A stretch of 64,000 nucleotides of DNA from positions 1,054,001-1,118,000 of the forward strand of contig NZ_CP071321.1 in the NCBI RefSeq assembly GCF_017309585.1, read 5' to 3'. A program made the translations under genes and the position numbers. The notes below the pieces were generated by a model, which saw only the letters and a list, made by a program, of their open reading frames with translations, was not told the origin of the DNA and searched no databases. This DNA comes from Nitrogeniibacter aestuarii (GTDB lineage: Bacteria; Pseudomonadota; Gammaproteobacteria; Burkholderiales; Rhodocyclaceae). Position 1 is the stretch's first letter. Every line of letters starts with the position of its first letter. Below, one piece after another: positions 27,729 through 34,135 of this stretch.

Positions 27729-28310
27729 ATGATGACCAACCTGCTGTTGATGATTCTGAATTTCGCCGGGGGCTTTCTGAGCCTGATGCTGCTGGCGCGC
27801 TTCTTCATGCAATGGCAGCGGGTGAGTTTCCACAACCAGCTCGGGCAGTTCGTGATTGCGACGACCGACTGGTGTGTCAAACCGTTGAGACGCTTTCTGC
27901 CCGGGCTGTTCGGGCTGGATATGGCCAGTCTGCTGCCCGCCTGGGTAGTGCAGACGATTCTGGTCTATGCCGGGCTCGTGATCCGTGCGGGGGCGCTCAA
28001 CGAAAACACCGTCGCGTTGCTGCTGGGTGTCTGGGGGCTTGGTCTGGTCGAACTCATGCAACTGATGATCTACATGGTGATGGGGATCGTGCTGATTTCC
28101 GCCGTGTTCTCCTGGGTGAATCCGCACGCGCCGATGGCGCCGCTGTTTTTCAGTTTGTCGACGCCCTTCCTGCGTCCCTTGCGAAAAGTCATTCCCCCGA
28201 TCGCGAATGTGGACCTGTCCCCGCTGGTCTTGCTGCTGGTGCTGCAGATTCTGCTGATGGTGCTCAAGACCATTGGTGGCGCATTCGCCCCGCTGATCTT
28301 CGGCTTGTGA
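27729..28310 (+). CDS. yggT: YggT-family membrane protein
   Basis: 193 residues with two copies of the YggT repeat: helices around 5-30 with RFFMQWQRVSFHNQLGQFV, and a second copy with VFSWVNPHAPMAPLFFSLSTPFLRPLRKVIPPIANVDLSPLV. It is an inner-membrane protein of unknown mechanism, linked in some bacteria to osmotic tolerance or division. It begins 43 bp after proC. Its stop overlaps a GTG start for yggU (GTGA), indicating translational coupling. Confidence 0.92.
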   Translation: MMTNLLLMILNFAGGFLSLMLLARFFMQWQRVSFHNQLGQFVIATTDWCVKPLRRFLPGLFGLDMASLLPAWVVQTILVYAGLVIRAGALNENTVALLLGVWGLGLVELMQLMIYMVMGIVLISAVFSWVNPHAPMAPLFFSLSTPFLRPLRKVIPPIANVDLSPLVLLLVLQILLMVLKTIGGAFAPLIFGL

Positions 28311-28600
28311 GTGACTGGATGCAGGTGTCGGCCGACGAGGTCGTGCTTCGCCTGCATATCCAGCCAGGGGCGAAGACGAGCGGTTTTGCCGGGCGCCACG
28401 GCGACGCGATGAAGCTGCGGCTGGCCGCGCCGCCCGTGGACGGGAAGGCCAACAAGGCACTGCTTGCCTACCTGGCCGATTTCTGCGGTCTTCCGAAGTC
28501 AAAGGTTGAGCTTGTCTCCGGGCACACCTCCCGTGCCAAACGGGTTCGCCTTTCGGGGCTCTCCGTGTCCGGGCTGGGACGGCTGAAGGATCTCGATTGA
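28307..28600 (+). CDS. yggU: DUF167/YggU-family protein
   Basis: 97 residues from a GTG that overlaps the yggT stop; this start keeps the conserved N-terminal Trp (VSDWMQVSADEVVLRLHIQPGAK). An ATG four codons later is possible. Family motif AAPPVDGKANKALLAYLADFCGLPKSKVELVSGHTSRAKRVRL is complete. The fold is small alpha/beta; function is unknown despite broad conservation. It is the last gene of yggS-proC-yggT-yggU. No plus-strand terminator follows directly. Confidence 0.88.
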   Translation: MSDWMQVSADEVVLRLHIQPGAKTSGFAGRHGDAMKLRLAAPPVDGKANKALLAYLADFCGLPKSKVELVSGHTSRAKRVRLSGLSVSGLGRLKDLD

Positions 28601-28623
28601 TGCGCCTACCAAGCGGACAGGCA

Positions 28624-28690
28624 TAAAAAAACGCCCGCAGCTTGTTGGCTCGGGCGTTAAACCACACCTGTTCGGTTTGTGGAGGAGACA
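28624..28690 (-). ncRNA. Candidate small RNA between yggU and pyrC'
   Basis: On the minus strand a promoter-like pair (TTGCAA, 17-bp spacer, TAGAGT) is followed about 7 nt later by a ~67-nt segment. It starts UGUCUCCUCC (a CUCCUCC anti-Shine-Dalgarno-like stretch), folds a CCACA...TGTGG hairpin (28662-28682) and ends at a rho-independent terminator. No reading frame is convincing. The alternative is that this is simply the 3' untranslated part of the pyr transcript. Confidence 0.35.
28625..28658 (-). terminator. Rho-independent terminator, leftward
   Basis: On the minus strand: stem AACGCCCG / CGGGCGTT with an inner AGC/GCT pairing, followed by seven T residues. It would end the algH-pyrC' operon, or a separate short RNA starting near 28690. 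Confidence 0.85.
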
Positions 28691-28696
28691 GTTCCA

Positions 28697-28725
28697 ACTC
28701 TACCCATTGATTTGCTGCATTGCAA
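28697..28725 (-). promoter_or_regulatory. Candidate sigma70 promoter for the short leftward RNA
   Basis: On the minus strand -35 TTGCAA (28720-28725) and -10 TAGAGT (28697-28702) are separated by exactly 17 bp. Each matches four of six consensus bases. The -35 is inside the palindrome at 28712-28728. Confidence 0.35.
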
Positions 28726-28728
28726 CAA
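28712..28728. promoter_or_regulatory. Near-perfect TGCA-type palindrome (operator-like)
   Basis: TTGCTGCATTGCAACAA is symmetric except for one base pair and the central base. Its TGC...GCA architecture resembles sites reported for the PHA repressor PhaR, but no phasin or PHA gene adjoins it. It lies between convergent genes, where operators are not expected. Confidence 0.4.
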
Positions 28729-28758
28729 GTTTTTCGTCTTTTGCGCCTAAAACTTGTT
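28724..28758. repeat. 10-bp perfect inverted repeat in an AT-rich gap
   Basis: AACAAGTTTT (28724-28733) and AAAACTTGTT (28749-28758) are exact inverted copies separated by 15 nt. The segment is clearly richer in A+T than flanking genes. Confidence 0.55.
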
Positions 28759-28778
28759 TCTGGAGCAATAGATGGAGC

Positions 28779-30065
28779 TTATCGAACCGCGGCCTCTCCG
28801 AACATGATCTTGCCTTCCACGATAGTGTAACGAACCTGCCCCGGCAGGTTGTACCCCATAAATGGCGTGTTTTTCCCTTGGCTTTTCAGTTGCTTGCGAG
28901 TAACGGTGGTTTCTCCGTTGGCATCGAAGATGCATACGTCGGCGCGCGCACCGGCACCCAGGTGACCCGATCGAGAGCCGATGATGCGGGCCGGATTGAT
29001 TGTGATGCGACGCAATGTATCGCACATGGACAAGGCCTGTTCCTGGCCCCACTTGAGCGCTAGGGGGAGTAGCAGCTCCAGACCGGTGGCGCCGATTTCG
29101 GCCTCGGCAAACGGAATCTGCTTGGCGTCGTCATCCACCGGCGTGTGATTCGAGCACAGGGCGTCGATATCGCCTGCCGCAAGGCCAGCCTTGAGCGCGT
29201 CGCGGTCACGCTGGCTGCGCAGGGGCGGAATGAGACGGCAGTTGGCGTCGAAGTATCCGATGTCCATGTCGCACAGGTGCAGATGGTTAATGGAGACGTC
29301 GCAGGTGATGTCCAGCCCTTCGGCGCGCGCACGGCTGACCATGGAGAGGCCTTCTGCGCTCGAAATGCGGGTGATGTGCAGCTTGGCACCGGTCAGTCGG
29401 GCCAGCTCGATATAGGTGAACAGCGCGATGGTCTCTGCCGCGGTCGGAATGCCGGCCAGGCCGAGGCGTGAGGCGACTTCGCCATCATGGGCGACGCCCT
29501 CGCGGGCGAAGTGCGGGGCGATGGGCTGGAGCCAGACGCGGAAACCGAAAGTGGCAGCGTACTGGAGGGCGCAGAACAGGACCTGGGTGTCCCCGATCGG
29601 GCGGTTGACCTGGCTGAACGCCACGCAGCCGGCGTCCTTGAGCTCGGCCATCTCGGACAGGCGCTTGCCTTCCAGGCGCTCGGTGAGCGCACCCACCGGG
29701 TAGATGTGAGCCTTGTTCAACAGTTTGGCTCGGTAGCGAAGCATCTCGACCAGGCCGGGCTCGTCGAGCGGAGGGTCGGTGTCGGGGGGAATGGCCAGGC
29801 TGGTGACGCCGCCCGCCATGGCGGCTTCCATTTCGGAGTCCAGGGTGGCGAGGTACTCAAAACCGGGCTCGCGCAGGCGTGCGGCGAGGTCCACCAGCCC
29901 GGGAGAGACGATCAGCCCCTTGGCGTCGATGACCGTGTCGGCTTCGAACCCGTCCGGGCGCTGGCCGACACTGGCCACTTTGCCGTCGGCGATGAACAGG
30001 TCGTGGTTGTGGTCGATTTCATGGGCCGGATCCACCAGACGGCCATTGGCGATATGCAGATTCAT
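28779..30065 (-). CDS. pyrC': Inactive dihydroorotase-like subunit PyrC' (partner of PyrB)
   Basis: 428 residues, full length for a type I dihydroorotase. The zinc-binding HxH of the family is lost: PGLVDLAARLREPG stands where active enzymes have PGLVDLHVHLREPG. Later regions (CSNHTPVDDD; NPARIIG) are recognisable. In Pseudomonas the equivalent pyrC' product has no activity but is needed for assembly of a dodecameric aspartate transcarbamoylase with PyrB. Here it is 10 bp downstream of pyrB, which supports the same role. An active dihydroorotase must be encoded elsewhere. Confidence 0.9.
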   Translation of the reverse strand: MNLHIANGRLVDPAHEIDHNHDLFIADGKVASVGQRPDGFEADTVIDAKGLIVSPGLVDLAARLREPGFEYLATLDSEMEAAMAGGVTSLAIPPDTDPPLDEPGLVEMLRYRAKLLNKAHIYPVGALTERLEGKRLSEMAELKDAGCVAFSQVNRPIGDTQVLFCALQYAATFGFRVWLQPIAPHFAREGVAHDGEVASRLGLAGIPTAAETIALFTYIELARLTGAKLHITRISSAEGLSMVSRARAEGLDITCDVSINHLHLCDMDIGYFDANCRLIPPLRSQRDRDALKAGLAAGDIDALCSNHTPVDDDAKQIPFAEAEIGATGLELLLPLALKWGQEQALSMCDTLRRITINPARIIGSRSGHLGAGARADVCIFDANGETTVTRKQLKSQGKNTPFMGYNLPGQVRYTIVEGKIMFGEAAVR

Positions 30066-30075
30066 TCGTGTTCTC

Positions 30076-31035
30076 TCAACTGCGACCGAGCATGCTCATC
30101 ACCGCCATGCGCACGGCGATGCCGAAGGTGACCTGCGGCAGAATGACCGCCTGCGCGCCATCGGCCACGGCTGAGTCGATTTCAACGCCGCGATTCATGG
30201 GGCCCGGGTGCATCACGATGGCGTCCGGCCGGGCACGGGCCAGCTTTTCCGCAGTGAGGCCCCAGACCTTGAAGAACTCCTGTCCGCTGGGCAGCAGTGG
30301 GCCGTTCATGCGTTCGTTCTGCAAGCGCAGCATCATGACCACGTCCACATCCCTGAGGCCTTCGTTCATGTCATGGAAGACCCGACAGCCCATCTGCTCG
30401 AGACCGGTCGGCAGGAGCGTCTTCGGGCCAATGACACGCACCTCGGGCACGCCCAGCGTGGTCAGCGCGGCAATCTGCGAGCGGGCGACCCGGGAGTGGA
30501 GCACGTCGCCGACGACGGCCACCACCAGCTGGGTGAAGTCCTTCTTGAAATGCCGGATGGTGTACATGTCCAGCAGCCCCTGGGTGGGGTGTGCATGACG
30601 TCCGTCGCCGGCGTTGACCACATGGATGTCATGGCGGCCGGTGTTGCGCAGATGATCGGCGATCAGGTAGGGCGCACCGCTGGAAGCATGGCGTACCACG
30701 AACATGTCGGCCTGCATCGCGCACAGGTTGTCGATGGTGTCGAGCAGTGTCTCGCCCTTGTTGGTGGACGAGGTGGAGATGTTGAGGTTGATCACGTCGG
30801 CCGACAGGCGCTTGGCGGCAATCTCGAAGGTCGTGCGTGTCCGTGTCGAGTTTTCGAAAAACAGGTTGAAGATGCTTTTGCCGCGCAGGATGGGCAGTTT
30901 CTTGACTTCGCGCTCGGCCACTTCGGTGAAGGGCGCAGCGGTGTCGAGAATGGCCGTGAGAATGTCGCGCGGCAGGCCATCGAGCGACAGCAGGTGCTGA
31001 AGCTCGCCATTGGAATTGAGTTGCGGGTTAAACAT
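30076..31035 (-). CDS. pyrB: Aspartate carbamoyltransferase catalytic subunit
   Basis: 319 residues. Carbamoyl-phosphate motif FFENSTRTRTTFE, the catalytic-loop region STSSTNKGETLLDT and the aspartate-domain HPTQGLLDMYTI are intact. It condenses carbamoyl phosphate with aspartate in pyrimidine synthesis. Its first 8 bp overlap the end of pyrR and pyrC' follows at 10 bp, giving a pyrR-pyrB-pyrC' set. There is no pyrI regulatory gene, consistent with the class that binds a pyrC' partner. Confidence 0.95.
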   Translation of the reverse strand: MFNPQLNSNGELQHLLSLDGLPRDILTAILDTAAPFTEVAEREVKKLPILRGKSIFNLFFENSTRTRTTFEIAAKRLSADVINLNISTSSTNKGETLLDTIDNLCAMQADMFVVRHASSGAPYLIADHLRNTGRHDIHVVNAGDGRHAHPTQGLLDMYTIRHFKKDFTQLVVAVVGDVLHSRVARSQIAALTTLGVPEVRVIGPKTLLPTGLEQMGCRVFHDMNEGLRDVDVVMMLRLQNERMNGPLLPSGQEFFKVWGLTAEKLARARPDAIVMHPGPMNRGVEIDSAVADGAQAVILPQVTFGIAVRMAVMSMLGRS

Positions 31036-31531
31036 CGATCAACCTCAGGGAAAGCGCGCCGTCATCGGCCTGGTCCAGTCGAAGGCGTTGTTTGCCGCCC
31101 AGGGGCTGGGGCAGCGTGTGGGCGCAGTAGAGCGGGGCGATCGGCAGCTCGCGCTCACCGCGATCGACGAGCACGGCCAGATCGACCCGGCCCGGGCGGC
31201 CGTAATCGAACAGTTCGTTGAGTGCCGCTCGGGTGGTGCGCCCGGTAAAGAGCACGTCATCGACGAGGATGACGGGAGCGCCCTCCATGTCGAACGGGAT
31301 GTCCGACCGGCGAAGCTGCGGCTGCAGGGCACGCTCGCCGTAGTCGTCACGGTAGAAGGCGACATCGATGGTGCCCAGGGGCTGCTGGATGTCCAGCGCT
31401 TCATGCAGGCGTTCTGCCAGCCACGCGCCCCCGGTGTGGATGCCCACCAGGGCCGTCTCGGGGGTGACGTGAGGCTTCATCTTCGCGACGAGCACCTCAA
31501 GCAGGGCTTCTGCATCGGGGATGGCGGTCAT
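31028..31531 (-). CDS. pyrR: PyrR-like bifunctional pyrimidine regulator / uracil phosphoribosyltransferase
   Basis: 167 residues from MTAIPDAEALLEVL; the frame is open further upstream, but only through the ruvX gene. PRPP-binding motif VILVDDVLFTGRTTRAAL and early segment LVGIHTGGAWLAERL match PyrR. In Gram-positives PyrR binds pyr mRNA; in betaproteobacteria and pseudomonads the homologue precedes pyrB and its regulatory mode is less clear. It starts 2 bp after the ruvX stop and overlaps pyrB by 8 bp. Confidence 0.92.
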   Translation of the reverse strand: MTAIPDAEALLEVLVAKMKPHVTPETALVGIHTGGAWLAERLHEALDIQQPLGTIDVAFYRDDYGERALQPQLRRSDIPFDMEGAPVILVDDVLFTGRTTRAALNELFDYGRPGRVDLAVLVDRGERELPIAPLYCAHTLPQPLGGKQRLRLDQADDGALSLRLIDV

Positions 31532-31533
31532 GG

Positions 31534-31980
31534 TCAGTGGTCCAGGTAGTGCTGCAGAATGATCTGGGCAGCGGCCGCGTCGAGTTCGGGCTTGCGCTGC
31601 TGCCAGCGGGTTTTGCCGGCATCGGCCAGCCGGTGTTCGGCTTCGACCGAACTGAAGCGCTCGTCCACCAGGGCGACGGGCAGGTTGTAGCGGCCATTGA
31701 GCTGATTGGCAAATCGCTGGCAGCGTGCGGTGCGCTCCTGGGCTTCGCCCTCCATATCGAGGGGCAGGCCCACCACGAGCTGCACGGGGCGCCATTCGTT
31801 GATCAATGCGCCAATGGCATCGAAGCGCGCCCGATTGCTCTGAACGTGCAGGGTCGTCAGTGCGCTGGCCTGTGCTGTTTCGTATTCGCCCACGGCGACG
31901 CCAATGCGGGCTTCGCCGAAATCGAAGCCGAGGAGTGTGCCGCGGGTGGGGCGGGGGCCGCCGGCCGCCGCATCAGGCAT
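31534..31980 (-). CDS. ruvX: RuvX/YqgF putative Holliday junction resolvase (pre-16S rRNA nuclease)
   Basis: 148 residues from MPDAAAGGPRPTRGTLLGFDFGEARIGVAVG; the open frame extends upstream only inside algH. RNase H-like catalytic acidic residues are visible in GFDFGEARIG, VDERFSS and LDAAAAQIIL. YqgF proteins process the 5' end of 16S rRNA in E. coli and may cut Holliday junctions. It overlaps algH by 8 bp and is 2 bp from pyrR. The algH-ruvX-pyrR-pyrB order is conserved in related genera. Confidence 0.92.
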   Translation of the reverse strand: MPDAAAGGPRPTRGTLLGFDFGEARIGVAVGEYETAQASALTTLHVQSNRARFDAIGALINEWRPVQLVVGLPLDMEGEAQERTARCQRFANQLNGRYNLPVALVDERFSSVEAEHRLADAGKTRWQQRKPELDAAAAQIILQHYLDH

Positions 31981-32524
31981 GCCCGGCGTCCTCCGACAGG
32001 TTGGTAAAGTCGATGCCCATCGATTGCATGGCGGCCACCAGTCGTTCTTCGGGCGGCAGATCGAAGATGATGGACGGATCGGCCGGCGTGGAAAGCCAGG
32101 CGTTCTCGGCCAGTTCCTGCTCCAGTTGTCCCGCGTCCCAGCCGGCGTAACCCAGGCTGACAAGGATGTCCTGCTCGACCAGACCGCCGGCCACGGCCTC
32201 GAGGATGTCGCGCGAACTGGTCATGCCGATCTCTTCATTGACGCTGAGCGTGGCATTCCAGTTGCCTGCCGGTCGATGCAGCACGAAGCCCCGGTCGGTT
32301 TGCACGGGCCCGCCGTAGAAGACGGGCTGGCGTGCCAGCGTGGGATCGGTCAGGGGGATTTCAATCCGTTCGAACAGATTCGCCAGATCCATGTCTATCG
32401 GACGATTGACGATGATGCCCAGGGCGCCCCGGTCGCTGTGCTCGGCCACGTAGGTGAGCGTGCGTGCGAAGTTGGGGTCGTCCATGAGTGGCATGGCGAT
32501 GAGAAAGTGATTCGTCAGATTCAT
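31973..32524 (-). CDS. algH: YqgE/AlgH-family protein
   Basis: 183 residues. The start MNLTNHFLIAMPLMDDPNFARTLTYVAEHSDRGALGIIVNRP is diagnostic, followed by FYGGPVQTDRGFVLH and SLGYAGWDAGQLEQEL. The biochemical role is unresolved; the name comes from alginate regulation in Pseudomonas. It is the first gene of the leftward algH-ruvX-pyrR-pyrB-pyrC' series and is divergent from the photolyase with a 122-bp gap. Confidence 0.94.
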   Translation of the reverse strand: MNLTNHFLIAMPLMDDPNFARTLTYVAEHSDRGALGIIVNRPIDMDLANLFERIEIPLTDPTLARQPVFYGGPVQTDRGFVLHRPAGNWNATLSVNEEIGMTSSRDILEAVAGGLVEQDILVSLGYAGWDAGQLEQELAENAWLSTPADPSIIFDLPPEERLVAAMQSMGIDFTNLSEDAGHA

Positions 32525-32646
32525 GTCAGGCTAGATTTTAAAGGGGCTGTCCGGCCGGCGAAAGCGCTGGGCGACCAAAGCCCGGAAATTGGGCAGAATT
32601 TACACCGCCGGGAACCCGTCGGGCGACCCGTGTGGGGAGGCAATGC

Positions 32647-34089
32647 GTGTCAAATAGCTACAAGTCGGGGTTGGTCTGGTTTCGTCGGGATCTGCGTGCG
32701 TATGATCATGCCGCGCTTCATCATGCCTTGCAGGCGTGCGAGACGGTGTACTGCGTGTTCGTGTTCGACAAGGCGATTCTGGATGAGTTGCCCTCCCGGA
32801 CGGATCGGCGCGTGGCATTCATACACGACAGTGTAGTGAAACTTGACGAACGATTGCGTCAACTGGCTGATCGGCAGATGCCGGTGCTGCATGTCCTGCA
32901 CGATGTGGCGGCCGATGCGATCCCCCGTTTGGCCCGGGCCTTGGGCGTCGAGGCCGTGTTTGCGAACCGGGACTACGAACCCGACGCGGTGGCGCGTGAT
33001 TCGGCTGTGTCAGACGCCCTTGCCGGGGCCGGCATTGCCTTTCACGACTTCAAGGATCAGGTCATTTTCGAGCGCGATGAAGTGCTGACCAACAAGGGCA
33101 CGCCCTATGGGGTGTTCACGCCCTACAAGCGGGCCTGGCTGCAGGCGGTGACACCCGCACACATCGAAGCTTTTTCCATTGAGGTGGCCCCAGACCAGAT
33201 GCCTGCGCAAGCGCCTGCGCTGCCCAGTCTGAACGATCTCGGATTCGATGCGGGCAATCTCGACGCGCTACCGATCGAGACGGGCGCAGCGGGCGGGGAG
33301 GCAGCATTCGAAGATTTTCAGGCGCGCATCAACCGCTACAAGGCGCTGCGTGATTTCCCGGCGAAGAAGGGGGTTTCCTATCTGTCCGTTCATTTACGCT
33401 TCGGTACGGTGTCGATTCGCCAGCTGGTGAGCTACGCCCAGGCGCAGGGGGGAGAAGGTGCCGAGACCTGGCTGTCGGAGCTGATCTGGCGCGAGTTCTA
33501 CCAGATGGTGTTGTGGCATCGGCCAGATGTGGTCACCAAGAGCTTCAAACCGGAATTCGATGCGCTCAAGTGGGATGACAAGCCCGAGTGGTTCCAGGCC
33601 TGGTGCGAGGGGCGTACCGGCTATCCGCTGGTGGACGCGGGCATGCGCCAGCTCAACGAGACGGGGTACATGCACAACCGCCTGCGCATGGTGGTGGCTT
33701 CGTTCCTGACCAAGGATCTGGGCATCCACTGGTTTGAGGGCGAGCGGTACTTTGCCGCTCATCTGAATGATTACGATCTGGCCGCCAACAATGGGGGCTG
33801 GCAGTGGGCGGCGTCGACCGGGTGTGACGGCCAACCCTGGTTCCGGATTTTCAACCCGGTGACCCAGTCAGAGCGATTCGATCCGGAAGGCAAGTTCATC
33901 CGGCGGTATGTGCCCGAGCTGACGAAGGTGCCGGATAAATTCATTCATGCGCCATGGACGATGCCTGACGAAAAACAGCAGGATTCGGCTTGTGTCATCG
34001 GTCGCGATTACCCCAGGCCGATCGTTGATCACGCGGTGGCGCGCGAACGTACGCTGGCACGATTCAAGGCGATCGGGTCGGACGACTGA
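32647..34089 (+). CDS. phrB: Class I deoxyribodipyrimidine photolyase
   Basis: 480 residues from GTG 32647, chosen because GGGGAGG lies about 6 bp upstream; an in-frame GTG at 32632 would include that ribosome site. The N-terminal antenna domain starts SGLVWFRRDLRAYDHAAL. The FAD domain contains WLSELIWREFYQM, GYPLVDAGMRQLNETGYMHN, DYDLAANNGGWQWAASTG and QPWFRIFNPVTQ, all typical of CPD photolyases. It repairs UV-induced pyrimidine dimers using blue light. A member of the related cryptochromes is not excluded but motifs favour repair. It ends at a strong terminator. Confidence 0.93.
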   Translation: MSNSYKSGLVWFRRDLRAYDHAALHHALQACETVYCVFVFDKAILDELPSRTDRRVAFIHDSVVKLDERLRQLADRQMPVLHVLHDVAADAIPRLARALGVEAVFANRDYEPDAVARDSAVSDALAGAGIAFHDFKDQVIFERDEVLTNKGTPYGVFTPYKRAWLQAVTPAHIEAFSIEVAPDQMPAQAPALPSLNDLGFDAGNLDALPIETGAAGGEAAFEDFQARINRYKALRDFPAKKGVSYLSVHLRFGTVSIRQLVSYAQAQGGEGAETWLSELIWREFYQMVLWHRPDVVTKSFKPEFDALKWDDKPEWFQAWCEGRTGYPLVDAGMRQLNETGYMHNRLRMVVASFLTKDLGIHWFEGERYFAAHLNDYDLAANNGGWQWAASTGCDGQPWFRIFNPVTQSERFDPEGKFIRRYVPELTKVPDKFIHAPWTMPDEKQQDSACVIGRDYPRPIVDHAVARERTLARFKAIGSDD

Positions 34090-34102
34090 CGCCGGGACAA
34101 AG

Positions 34103-34135
34103 AAAAAAGGGCCGGATGTTTTCCGGCCCTTTTTT
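34103..34135. terminator. Bidirectional terminator between phrB and chpA
   Basis: Stem AAAAAAGGGCCGG / CCGGCCCTTTTTT with a short loop, immediately before the chpA stop on the opposite strand. Confidence 0.92.

Noticed and set aside
27615..28697. 360-residue minus-strand frame across yggT/yggU and the intergenic gap
   Set aside because: Very Arg/Gln/Pro/His-rich shadow of three real genes; it also runs through the terminator at 28625-28658.
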